Assembly (NCBI GenBank): GCA_964347475.1
Contig: CAYFYY010000038.1
Coordinates: 1 to 39,162, forward strand
Source of the DNA: GCA-020356105 sp964347475
Lineage (GTDB): Bacteria; Pseudomonadota; Alphaproteobacteria; UBA8366; JADFVY01
Length of the DNA: 39,162 nt
Direction: 5' to 3'
Shown piece after piece: positions 7,594 to 15,090 of the stretch (position 1 is the first letter of the stretch; each line of letters starts with the position of its first letter). The notes under the pieces are model-generated. The model worked only from the letters and a program-made list of their open reading frames with translations. It did no database searches and was not told the DNA's origin. The position numbers and the translations under genes were made by a program.

Positions 7594-8419
7594 CGAGAGC
7601 CTCCGTCGCTTGCGGTTCGTTCAGGGTCAGCGGATGGCCACGCCCGGGCACGGTCACCGCGGTCAGCGCCGGATGCGCGTGCGCCATTCGCTCAAGCGTC
7701 TCGGCGCTGAGCACGTCCGAGAGTTCGCCGCGCAACGCCAGGACGGGAAATGGAGCAAGCGCGCGAAACAGGATCCACGGATCGTTCTCGGCACCCGCAG
7801 CGACGACGACCTGCGCAAGGCGTGTATCCCAGTTGAAATGGAGCGTGCCGTTGTCACCCTCGCGCCACGTCGCGCGTGCCTCTTCCAGCAGCGTCTCCCG
7901 CGATTCGCCGGCCATCGTCGGGAACATGCGTGCCAGCTCGGCGACCGCGGCGTCCCAGTCTGCCTGCGGGTTGTCGGTGCCGATATAACCGGCAATCCGT
8001 CGCATCCCCCGGTCGGAAACCTTCGGCCCGACGTCGTTGAGGACAACGGCCCGCAGGCTGCTCGGCGTAACGATCGCAAGGCCCATGGCGAGGAATCCGC
8101 CGAACGAGGTCCCGATCACCACCGCGCCCTCGAGACCGGTCACCGTCATGAGGTGACGCGTGTCCAGGAGGGTGATCGTCGGGTGGTAGTTGCGCGGGTC
8201 GCTGTCGTACTCCGAGAGGCCGCGACCCCGGTAATCGGGGCAGATCACCCGTCGCGTCGACGCAAGGCGGCTGGCAAGGCCATGGAAATCCCTCGCGTTC
8301 CGCGTCAGCCCCGGCAAGCACAAGACGGATGCCGCCGTGGCGAGCGGGTCGCCATACTCACGGTAGTAAAGGGTCCGCCCGTCCTGGGACAGAAAGCGGC
8401 GTTCCCGGAACGCATTCAT
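7571..8419 (-). CDS. Alpha/beta hydrolase
   Basis: This 282-residue single-domain hydrolase has the nucleophile elbow GTSFGG (Ser105), an oxyanion-hole region LPGLTR near residue 35, a probable acid in LRGELSD and the catalytic His in PGRGHPLTL near the C-terminus. It has no signal peptide, so it is cytoplasmic. The substrate cannot be read from sequence; esterase, lactonase and C-C hydrolase functions all use this scaffold. It begins three bases after the haloacid dehalogenase stop and ends inside the dehydratase gene, so the three are probably one operon that handles small organic acids. Confidence 0.9.
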   Translation of the reverse strand: MNAFRERRFLSQDGRTLYYREYGDPLATAASVLCLPGLTRNARDFHGLASRLASTRRVICPDYRGRGLSEYDSDPRNYHPTITLLDTRHLMTVTGLEGAVVIGTSFGGFLAMGLAIVTPSSLRAVVLNDVGPKVSDRGMRRIAGYIGTDNPQADWDAAVAELARMFPTMAGESRETLLEEARATWREGDNGTLHFNWDTRLAQVVVAAGAENDPWILFRALAPFPVLALRGELSDVLSAETLERMAHAHPALTAVTVPGRGHPLTLNEPQATEALDAFLARI

Positions 8420-8422
8420 GCC

Positions 8423-9112
8423 CTAGCCCAGCCCGACCAGATCGGGCAGCGACGAGAGGTCGCCGATCTGCCTGTCCGGCATGCCGGGGATCCGTTCGGG
8501 CGGCTGGTTGAAGCGGTTGACCCAGACCACGCGAAAGCCGAAATGCGAGGCCGCATAGGCGTCCCATGCGTTGGACGACTGAAAGCAGATTTCCCGAGGC
8601 GCGACGCCGAGCCGGTCGGCCGCCAGCTGGTAGACCCGGGGATCCGGTTTGAATATCCCGACATCCTCGACCGAAAGCACCTGGTCCAGTGTATCCGCAA
8701 GGCCGGCCGATCGGACCGCCGCATCGAGCATCGCCGGCGCGCCATTGGACAAGACTGCGGTCGCGATGCCGCCGGCCTTGAGGCGGCCCAGCATCGCCGG
8801 AACCTCCGGATAGGCGTCGAGTTCGAGGTAGAGATCCATCAGGCGCTGCCGGATGGCCGCGTCGTCGAGACCGGTCGCCGCCATCGCGAAATCGAGCGCA
8901 TCCCCCGTGACCTGCCAGAAATCGGCATGGGTACCCATCAGGCTGCGCAGCCAGGTGTATTGCAGCTGCTTCTGTCGCCAGATGTCCGACAGCGTGCCCG
9001 CCTTGTCGCCAAGGTCGTCACGGCATCGCGCAGCGGCTGAGTGGACGTCGAAAAGCGTACCGTAAGCATCGAACACACAGGCTCGAATGCCGGGAATTGC
9101 AGCGTCGGCCAT
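8423..9112 (-). CDS. Haloacid dehalogenase type II
   Basis: This 229-residue HAD-superfamily protein has the nucleophile Asp15 in VFDAYGTLFD, motif II in VLSNG, the motif III lysine in GIFKPDPRVY and a final motif SSNAWDAYAASHFG. The SNAWD and FKPDPRVYQ patterns are those of (S)-2-haloacid dehalogenases, which hydrolyse 2-haloalkanoates to 2-hydroxyacids. Many annotated members have not been tested on halogenated substrates, so the natural substrate is open. The ATG at 9112 is preferred over the GTG at 9115, with GAGGGAG upstream. It is the first gene of a tight minus-strand unit with the hydrolase and dehydratase. Confidence 0.9.
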   Translation of the reverse strand: MADAAIPGIRACVFDAYGTLFDVHSAAARCRDDLGDKAGTLSDIWRQKQLQYTWLRSLMGTHADFWQVTGDALDFAMAATGLDDAAIRQRLMDLYLELDAYPEVPAMLGRLKAGGIATAVLSNGAPAMLDAAVRSAGLADTLDQVLSVEDVGIFKPDPRVYQLAADRLGVAPREICFQSSNAWDAYAASHFGFRVVWVNRFNQPPERIPGMPDRQIGDLSSLPDLVGLG

Positions 9113-9250
9113 CACGCACTCCCTCGTTCACACGTGTCAATTGGCGCCGGCGCCGGCGCAAGCGGCCCATGTGCGCCGCACCTCGCTGGCTTATAGCATG
9201 GCGGAAATCAGGTAAAGCGTCGACGCGGGCCGCATCAGCGTCAGTCGGCC

Positions 9251-11440
9251 TCAGCGCTCCTCGGGAGCAAGGTATCCGGGAAGGCGCCCGGCGATATCCT
9301 CGGCCCGCAGAACGGCGATCTGGGCGCCGTGCAGTTTCTGGCGGTAAATCGGCAGCGCCTCCATGACCCGCTGCACGTAATTGCGGGTTTCGGAAAACGG
9401 AATCGACTCGATCCAGTCAATGGCATCGTCCAGCCGGCCCCTCGGATCACCGTAGTCTTTTAGCCACTGGTCGACGCGATGTGGACCTGCATTGTATGCG
9501 GCGAGAGCCATGACCATTGACCCTTCGTAGCGGGCGAGCATGGAATCGAGATATGCGCTGCCCAGAGTGACGTTGTGGTCGGGATCGCTGGTCAGCCGCG
9601 CCGTCGAGTGATCCCTGACTTTGAGATTGCGTGCGACCCGCTTGGCGGTCGCCGGCATCAGCTGCATCAGTCCGCGTGCACCGGCCTGGCTTCGAGCCGC
9701 GACGTCGAAGGCGCTTTCCTGCCGGATCAGGGCATGCAACAGCGCCGGCTCCGGCGGCAGGTCCGCCGCGAAGGCTATTGTCGGATAGCCGAGTTCGCCG
9801 AGCATGACCCCGTCGCGCGCGGCGCGCCGCGCGATATAGACGGCGATGTCCACGCGGCCGGCATCGCGGGCGAGCTGCGCCGCCAGGTTCCACTGCGCCT
9901 CACTCTTGGACTGCCAAGCGATCTGGCGCAGGAACGGCTTCAACAGGCGGTCGTCGTCCTGACGCGCCAGGAGGCGCTCCGGCTCAACGCTCGGGTCCGG
10001 ATCGGCCGTCGTGTTGGCAGCGGCGCCACCGGCGGTGTTGCGCAGGGCCATGAGCAGGCGCACCGCGCGTACCAGCTCGTTGCGATCGAATTCGGCACGA
10101 GCTGCGACCGACACTTCGGGCTCCGGCGGCGGCAGGTGGTCGGCGACGACGCCGATCCGGCGCGCCGCCAGCTGGCCATAGAACGTGGTGGGGTATCGGG
10201 ACGCGGTGCGGAACCATTGCCGGGCGATCTGCTCCTCGCCGGCGGCCTCCGCGGCCCGGCCCGACCAATAGGCCGCGCGGGCTTTACTGATCGGATAGCG
10301 CACGGTCTCGTAAAGGTTCGAGAAATGGCTGAACGCGGTGCGCGGATTGCCGAGAAAGCGCAGCGCGATCCAGCCGGCGAGAAATTCCGCATCGGCGCGC
10401 GCGACACCGCCATCCAGCCCGTGCTCGCGTACCAGCCGATACGCCGTTGCGGCATCGTCGTTGAGCAGGGAGCGCCGTGCCAGAATCTGCCGTTCGGTCC
10501 ACCATCGCGTGGGATGACGGAGATCGCCCTGATATTCCAGGAGCGCGGCAATTGCGTCGTCGTCCCTTTCCTTGCGCCGGTTCCATCTCACCCACTCGTA
10601 GATCAACCCGGGATCCTTCGACAGCCAATCCGGGACGGATGCGAGTGCCGAACGGGCATTGCGTTTGCGGCGCATCATCCGCAGCCGCGCATCGGCCACC
10701 GTGGCGTATTCTCCGCCGGCCCGCTTGGACTGCCGTTTCGCGGCAGACCTGCGATTTTCCCACAGCAGCCGGTCAAGCCGCGCCCAGTGGTGTTCCATCT
10801 CGAGATGGTTGGCGAACTGATCAAGAAAGGCCATTTCTTTGGCCGCATCCATGTCGAATGCGACCCAGGCGTGGCGTACGATTGCGACCGCCTCGTCCAC
10901 CGCCCCGCTGCGCTCGAGCGCCGAGGCATAGGCCGATGCGCCCTCCACGGTCCGCGGCGGGTAGGACCGGAACCAGGCGAGAACGGATCGGTCGTCGTCG
11001 GTGTCTGTGACGGCACGCTCCGCCTTGTTGCGAAGCGCGCCGAGGCGGGGCCAGTCGGGATTGGCCGTGATGAAGCCCGTGATCTCTCCGAACGACGCTT
11101 CTTCGTCGTCATTGATCAGGCGAACCCAGTCGACGAGCAGGACCAGCAACTGCTCGTCGGTGGGTGGGGCCGACACGCCTGTATCCGGCTGTGTCGCCGT
11201 TTCCGGCACCGGTTCGACCGCCTGCAGTTCGAGACCGGGAGAGACGGGGCCCCACGGGGCCGGGTTGACCTCGCGCTCGCGTTCCTCCAGCTCGACCGCG
11301 CGCGCGACGAGCGCGTCCCGTCCGTCAAAGGCGCAGGAGACGGAATACACAGAGGAACCGAACCAGCCCGCCGCGGCGACCATCAGGGCGCGCGGCATGA
11401 CCTTGCGCCCGGCCCGGCCCGTTTTGCCCCAACTCTCCAT
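9251..11440 (-). CDS. Soluble lytic murein transglycosylase, SLT family 1
   Basis: This 729-residue periplasmic enzyme has an N-terminal hydrophobic segment (about residues 15-32), a Pro/Glu-rich linker, a long helical superhelix region (about 90-540) and a C-terminal lysozyme-like SLT domain. The catalytic glutamate is Glu575 in LIRQESAFD, followed by GARGLMQLMPATA and MALAAYNAGPHRVDQW, all diagnostic. It cleaves the glycan strand of peptidoglycan to 1,6-anhydro-muropeptides. The reading frame stays open far upstream, but I start at ATG 11440, where GGAG lies about ten bases before it, just upstream of the hydrophobic segment. Divergent from dapA. Confidence 0.93.
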   Translation of the reverse strand: MESWGKTGRAGRKVMPRALMVAAAGWFGSSVYSVSCAFDGRDALVARAVELEEREREVNPAPWGPVSPGLELQAVEPVPETATQPDTGVSAPPTDEQLLVLLVDWVRLINDDEEASFGEITGFITANPDWPRLGALRNKAERAVTDTDDDRSVLAWFRSYPPRTVEGASAYASALERSGAVDEAVAIVRHAWVAFDMDAAKEMAFLDQFANHLEMEHHWARLDRLLWENRRSAAKRQSKRAGGEYATVADARLRMMRRKRNARSALASVPDWLSKDPGLIYEWVRWNRRKERDDDAIAALLEYQGDLRHPTRWWTERQILARRSLLNDDAATAYRLVREHGLDGGVARADAEFLAGWIALRFLGNPRTAFSHFSNLYETVRYPISKARAAYWSGRAAEAAGEEQIARQWFRTASRYPTTFYGQLAARRIGVVADHLPPPEPEVSVAARAEFDRNELVRAVRLLMALRNTAGGAAANTTADPDPSVEPERLLARQDDDRLLKPFLRQIAWQSKSEAQWNLAAQLARDAGRVDIAVYIARRAARDGVMLGELGYPTIAFAADLPPEPALLHALIRQESAFDVAARSQAGARGLMQLMPATAKRVARNLKVRDHSTARLTSDPDHNVTLGSAYLDSMLARYEGSMVMALAAYNAGPHRVDQWLKDYGDPRGRLDDAIDWIESIPFSETRNYVQRVMEALPIYRQKLHGAQIAVLRAEDIAGRLPGYLAPEER

Positions 11441-11543
11441 CGGGATGTTTCTCCAGAGTCGCAATGGCCTGACCCATCCTATCGTATCGCTGATACTACC
11501 AAGAAACGGTAAAGTCCGGCTACGTTGATCCGGTCCTGTGCGC

Positions 11544-11572
11544 TTGCCCCATCCGGTCCGGGGCGGTATGGT
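11544..11572 (+). promoter_or_regulatory. Candidate promoter for dapA-smpB
   Basis: TTGCCC and TATGGT are separated by 17 bases, giving a transcript start near 11579 and a leader of about 70 bases before dapA. It lies in the 208-bp gap between the divergent transglycosylase and dapA genes. The hexamers match the consensus only in part. Confidence 0.4.
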
Positions 11573-11648
11573 CGCGGCGAACGCGCCCGGCCGCGGAGAC
11601 ACGCACCGCGGGAACCGGCGCCCACAGGGCAACGTCGAGGAGTAAGCG

Positions 11649-12524
11649 ATGTTCAGCGGCTCTATCACCGCGCTGATCACCCCGTTTCGCGACGGCGAGG
11701 TGGATGAGCGTGCGTTCCAGGAGTTCGTCGACTGGCAGATCCGGGAAGGGACGAACGGTCTCGTGCCGGTCGGGACAACCGGCGAGTCGCCGACACTGAG
11801 CCATGACGAACACAAGCGCGTGGTTGCGCTGTGCCTCGAGGTGGCCAAGGGCAAGGTGCCGGTCATCGCCGGCACCGGATCCAACGCGACCGCGGAAGCC
11901 ATCGACCTGACCCGCCATGCACGCGAGGCCGGCGCCGATGCGGCCCTGATCGTCACGCCCTACTACAACAAGCCGACGCAGGAAGGGCTCTATCGCCACT
12001 ACGAGGCGATCGCGACGGCGGTCGACATTCCGATCATCATCTATAATATCCCGGGCCGCAGCATCGTCGACATGTCGGTCGACACGATGGCGCGGCTCGC
12101 CGAGCTGCCGAATATCGTCGGCGTCAAGGATGCGACGGCCGACCTTGCGCGGCCGCTCGCCACGCGGGTCGCGATTGGCCCGGATTTCTGCCAGCTGTCC
12201 GGCGAGGACGCGACCATCGGTGCGTTCCTCGGCCAGGGCGGACATGGTTGCATCTCAGTGACCTCCAACGTTGCGCCGCGGCTTTGTGCCGACATGCACA
12301 AGGCCTGGCAGGCCCGCGACTACGAGGGGTTCGCGACCATCCGCGACAATCTCATGCCCCTGCACGCGGCACTGTTCTGCGAATCCAGCCCCGGGCCGGT
12401 GAAATATGCGGCCAGCCTGCTCGGCAAGTGCACGGCCGAGACGCGGCTGCCGCTGGCGCCGATCGCCGAAGGCAGCCGGGCGCGCGTCGAAGGTGCGATG
12501 CGGAGCGTCGGGCTCCTGAACTGA
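11649..12524 (+). CDS. dapA: 4-hydroxy-tetrahydrodipicolinate synthase
   Basis: This 291-residue TIM-barrel enzyme condenses pyruvate with aspartate semialdehyde in the lysine/diaminopimelate pathway. The Schiff-base lysine is Lys160 in NIVGVKDAT. The GTTGES motif (about 42-47) holds the catalytic Thr and binds pyruvate, and Tyr132 in IIYNIPGR is the proton-relay tyrosine. Length and all motifs are normal. The ATG follows GAGGAGTAAGCG, a good ribosome site. smpB starts four bases after the stop, so the two are cotranscribed, a common arrangement in alphaproteobacteria. The upstream cell-wall hydrolase is divergent. Confidence 0.97.
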   Translation: MFSGSITALITPFRDGEVDERAFQEFVDWQIREGTNGLVPVGTTGESPTLSHDEHKRVVALCLEVAKGKVPVIAGTGSNATAEAIDLTRHAREAGADAALIVTPYYNKPTQEGLYRHYEAIATAVDIPIIIYNIPGRSIVDMSVDTMARLAELPNIVGVKDATADLARPLATRVAIGPDFCQLSGEDATIGAFLGQGGHGCISVTSNVAPRLCADMHKAWQARDYEGFATIRDNLMPLHAALFCESSPGPVKYAASLLGKCTAETRLPLAPIAEGSRARVEGAMRSVGLLN

Positions 12525-12528
12525 TCCC

Positions 12529-12996
12529 ATGGCGAAAACCAAAGGCCCGCGTGCGGCTGCGGAGAACCGGCGCGCGCGCCGCGACTATCTGATCGAGGAC
12601 ACGATCGAGGCCGGCCTCGTGCTGCTGGGCAGCGAGGTCAAGTCGCTGCGGGCCGGCCAGGCCAGCCTCCAGGAATCATGGGCCGGCCCCGCAGACGGCG
12701 CGATCTGGCTGCTCAACTGCCACATCCCGCCCTATGAACAGGCAAGCCACGCCAACCACGAGCCGCGGCGGCCGCGCAAGTTGCTGTTGCGCAAGCGCGA
12801 ACAGGCGCGCCTGCTCGATGCAGCCAGCCGGCAGGGCTATACCCTGGTGCCGCTGAAGATCTATTTCAACGAGCGCGGTATCGCCAAGCTGCTGCTCGGC
12901 CTCGGCAAGGGCAAGAAGCGGCACGACAAGCGGCAGAGCGAGAAGGACCGGGACTGGAAGCGCCAGAAGGCGCGGCTGATGCGCGAGAAGGGCTAG
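12529..12996 (+). CDS. smpB: SsrA-binding protein SmpB
   Basis: This 155-residue protein binds tmRNA and brings it to stalled ribosomes in trans-translation. Typical features are the N-terminal NRRARRDYLIEDTIEAGLVL, the GSEVKSLRAG loop and the basic C-terminal tail KKRHDKRQSEKDRDWKRQK that enters the mRNA channel. It lies four bases after dapA. Its TAG stop lies in a CTAG shared with the stop codon of the convergent uracil-DNA glycosylase gene, so the two genes overlap tail to tail. The tmRNA gene itself is not in this window. Confidence 0.97.
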   Translation: MAKTKGPRAAAENRRARRDYLIEDTIEAGLVLLGSEVKSLRAGQASLQESWAGPADGAIWLLNCHIPPYEQASHANHEPRRPRKLLLRKREQARLLDAASRQGYTLVPLKIYFNERGIAKLLLGLGKGKKRHDKRQSEKDRDWKRQKARLMREKG

Positions 12997-13646
12997 GGCG
13001 CAGCCACCGCGCCGTCCAGCCGGTGTCGCAAATCTGCAAACACGGCGTGGAACATCGCCACGGTCAAGCGACCCGTGTTGGTGTTGTAGCGCGAGCAATG
13101 GTAGCTGTCAGCCAGCGTATGGCCGGTCGGCAGCTCGTGGATGGCCCCGTGCGCGAAGCGATAGCGGGCCGCGACGAGGCCGAGTGCGCGCAACACCGCC
13201 TTGTGGGCGACGAGCCCGAGCGCCAGGATGGCCCGGAGTTCGGGCATGGAGGCGATCTCCGTCTTCAGGAAACGGTTGCAGGTGTTGATCTCCGCCGCGG
13301 TCGGACGATTCTCCGGCGGCACGCAACGCACGGCGTTGGTCACACGGGCGTCGATCATGCGAAAGCGGTCATCCGCCCGCGCCTCGAACGGGCCGGAGCC
13401 GAACCCGAAGGCTGCGATCGCCGGATATAGAAGGTCGCCGGCGTAGTCGCCGGTGAACGGCCGGCCGGTACGATTGGCGCCGCGCAGGCCCGGCGCCAGC
13501 CCGACGATCAAGAGCCGCGCCTCGTGCGGTCCGAAACTGGGGACCGGGGCGTTGTGCCAGTCCGGGAACTCAGCGGCATTGGTACGCCGGAAGGCGGCCA
13601 GCCGGGGACACAACCGGCAATCTGCGTCCGGGCCATCTTTTGCCAT
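12993..13646 (-). CDS. Family 5 uracil-DNA glycosylase (UdgB type)
   Basis: This 217-residue base-excision repair enzyme has an iron-sulfur cluster. Candidate cluster cysteines are CRLCPRL at the N-terminus and Cys in NAVRCVPPENRPT and INTCNRFL. Motif A is GLAPGLRGANRTGRPFTGD, which lacks the usual catalytic Asp/Asn of families 1 and 4 and is typical of family 5. The C-terminal motif is YHCSRYNTNTGRLT. Family 5 enzymes remove uracil and other deaminated bases, including hypoxanthine, from DNA. It overlaps smpB tail to tail by four bases and probably has its own promoter; no strong ribosome site is visible before the ATG. Confidence 0.9.
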   Translation of the reverse strand: MAKDGPDADCRLCPRLAAFRRTNAAEFPDWHNAPVPSFGPHEARLLIVGLAPGLRGANRTGRPFTGDYAGDLLYPAIAAFGFGSGPFEARADDRFRMIDARVTNAVRCVPPENRPTAAEINTCNRFLKTEIASMPELRAILALGLVAHKAVLRALGLVAARYRFAHGAIHELPTGHTLADSYHCSRYNTNTGRLTVAMFHAVFADLRHRLDGAVAAP

Positions 13647-13681
13647 GTTTCGCTAAGAGCGCGCGAGGATCGGCACACCCG

Positions 13682-14290
13682 TCACGTAGCGAGATCGTAT
13701 TCGGGTTCGTCCTCGTCCTCGGTTACGTCGACCGGCTCAGCGGCGTCGCGCGGAGCATGCTCCCTGGCGATGTCGTCGGCGATATCCTGCAACTCGATGA
13801 AGTTGTCGGCCTGCCGCCGCAATTCGTCGGCCACCATCGGCGGCGACGATCGCACCGTACTGACGACAGAAACACGAACCCCCTTGCGCTGGGTTGCCTC
13901 GACCAGGCAGCGGAAGTCGCCGTCGCCAGAGAACAGAACCACATGGTCAAGCCGCTCCGCCATCTCCATGACGTCGGTGGCCAACTCGATATCCATGTTG
14001 CCCTTGATCTTGCGGCGCCCCGACGCGTCCGTGAACTCTTTCGTCGGCTTTGTGACCATGGTGTAGCCGTTGTAATCGAGCCAGTCCACCAGCGGGCGAA
14101 TCGGCGAATATTCCTGATCGTCGATGAGGGCGGTGTAATAGAACGCGCGCACCAGGCGCCCCTGCTTCTTGAACAGGGCAAGCAAGCGCTTGTAATCGAT
14201 GTCAAACCCAAGTGCCCGGGCGGCGGCGTAAAGATTCGCGCCATCGATGAACAGCGCGACGCGTTCATCGGGATAGAAATTCATCGGCAT
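13682..14290 (-). CDS. NYN domain protein (LabA/DUF88-like, PIN-fold nuclease-like)
   Basis: This 202-residue protein has the NYN fold. The acidic residues expected at a metal-dependent nuclease site are visible in ALFIDGANLY (Asp15 region), KGNMDIELATD and LFSGDGDFRCLV. NYN proteins are PIN-like RNases, and LabA-type members in alphaproteobacteria are mostly uncharacterised. The last 30 residues are acidic (VDVTEDEDEPEYD). ATG 14290 is taken; a second in-frame ATG lies two codons later at 14284. It is divergent from rpoZ across a 330-bp gap that contains a spaced direct repeat. RNA processing or decay is a reasonable but untested role. Confidence 0.88.
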   Translation of the reverse strand: MPMNFYPDERVALFIDGANLYAAARALGFDIDYKRLLALFKKQGRLVRAFYYTALIDDQEYSPIRPLVDWLDYNGYTMVTKPTKEFTDASGRRKIKGNMDIELATDVMEMAERLDHVVLFSGDGDFRCLVEATQRKGVRVSVVSTVRSSPPMVADELRRQADNFIELQDIADDIAREHAPRDAAEPVDVTEDEDEPEYDLAT

Positions 14291-14327
14291 TGCGTTAAGA
14301 TCCCAAAAATAATTTCAAAGATGGGTA

Positions 14328-14358
14328 GTCGATTACTACTACGCAATTCGTCGATTAC
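14328..14358. repeat. Two 9-bp direct repeats spaced two helical turns apart
   Basis: GTCGATTAC occurs at 14328-14336 and again at 14350-14358, a 22-bp period that would place both on the same DNA face. It lies about 40-70 bp upstream of the NYN start. A regulator site is possible; chance cannot be excluded. Confidence 0.4.
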
Positions 14359-14553
14359 CCTGACCGGCCGTGATAAAGGGCAATCTGCCACCCATGGACG
14401 CACCGGGGAATTGCCTGACCCATGTGCATCTAAACCAAATATTTACCCTCTGGCGCGGCATCCGGCAAGGGTCGCAGCCGGAAAACGGAAAAAAAGCGCC
14501 GGCGCGGACGTTTTATGCAGGCCGCCAGCGGACCCGCGCGGCCGGCAAAGCGC

Positions 14554-14582
14554 TTGCAAGCGGGCCGAGGCGACCCTATATT
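14554..14582 (+). promoter_or_regulatory. Sigma-70-type promoter for rpoZ-spoT
   Basis: TTGCAA and TATATT are separated by exactly 17 bases. The transcript would start near 14589, leaving a leader of about 32 bases with an AGGATCGGAAG ribosome site before the rpoZ ATG. Position, spacing and hexamers agree, which makes this one of the strongest promoter calls in the window. Confidence 0.7.
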
Positions 14583-14620
14583 CCTGCCCGAATTTCAGGC
14601 AACCCGCAGGATCGGAAGAC

Positions 14621-15034
14621 ATGGCGCGTGTGACCGTCGAGGACTGCGTCCTCAGAGTACCCAATCGCTTCGACCTCGTAATGCTGGCCGCCCACCGCAG
14701 CCGCGGCATTTCAGCCGGCGCCGGCCTGAGTGTCGACCGCGACAATGACAAGAATCCCGTTGTTGCCCTGCGTGAGATCGCCGACGAGTCGATAGGCCTC
14801 GAGGACATGCGGGATTCCCTGATCCGCAGCCTGCAGCGCCACGTCGAAGTCGACGAGCCGGAAGAGGAGGATACCCTTGAACTCATGGCCGGCGCGATCA
14901 TGGCGGGCGACGAAGCCGACCCGGCCCAGTACCTGAAAGAGGGGGAGCTGGTCGAGCAGAACGGCGATGAGATCGGCGCCGGAAATGATGACGATGGCTC
15001 CGAGGGCAAGCCGGAGTCCGAAATAACAGGGTAA
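14621..15034 (+). CDS. rpoZ: DNA-directed RNA polymerase omega subunit
   Basis: This 137-residue protein has the omega core at residues 1-65, starting MARVTVEDCVLRVPNRFDLV and including the R-R--S-G helix. Omega helps assemble beta-prime and in many bacteria forms part of a ppGpp site. The C-terminal 70 residues are acidic and low in complexity (DEPEEEDTLEL, NDDDGSEGKPESE), longer than the roughly 90-residue enterobacterial protein but usual for alphaproteobacteria. It is directly followed by the spoT/rsh gene, the classic rpoZ-spoT arrangement that links the stringent-response enzyme with polymerase. Confidence 0.96.
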   Translation: MARVTVEDCVLRVPNRFDLVMLAAHRSRGISAGAGLSVDRDNDKNPVVALREIADESIGLEDMRDSLIRSLQRHVEVDEPEEEDTLELMAGAIMAGDEADPAQYLKEGELVEQNGDEIGAGNDDDGSEGKPESEITG

Positions 15035-15090
15035 GGCGGCGCCCAGTTCACCCCGAAAGAAGATTGCCGCTGATTGGGGGTTAGCGCCGG

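Larger units (their letters stand above)
14291..14620. other. 330-bp divergent regulatory region between NYN gene and rpoZ
   Basis: This gap is less GC-rich than its flanks on the NYN side. It contains the rpoZ promoter (14554-14582) and two direct copies of GTCGATTAC at 14328-14336 and 14350-14358, which are 22 bp apart. I see no gene or tRNA in it. Confidence 0.6.

Noticed and set aside
11441..11956. Upstream extension of the lytic transglycosylase frame into the dapA region
   Set aside because: It runs antisense through dapA and precedes the hydrophobic signal segment; the ATG at 11440 has its own ribosome site.
14421..14437. Shared 17-base string CATGTGCATCTAAACCA, near-identical to 31300-31316 upstream of a PA2779-family gene
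   Set aside because: One mismatch in 17 bases between two places is expected by chance a few times in 39 kb compared with itself; no symmetry or common gene function supports a regulator site.
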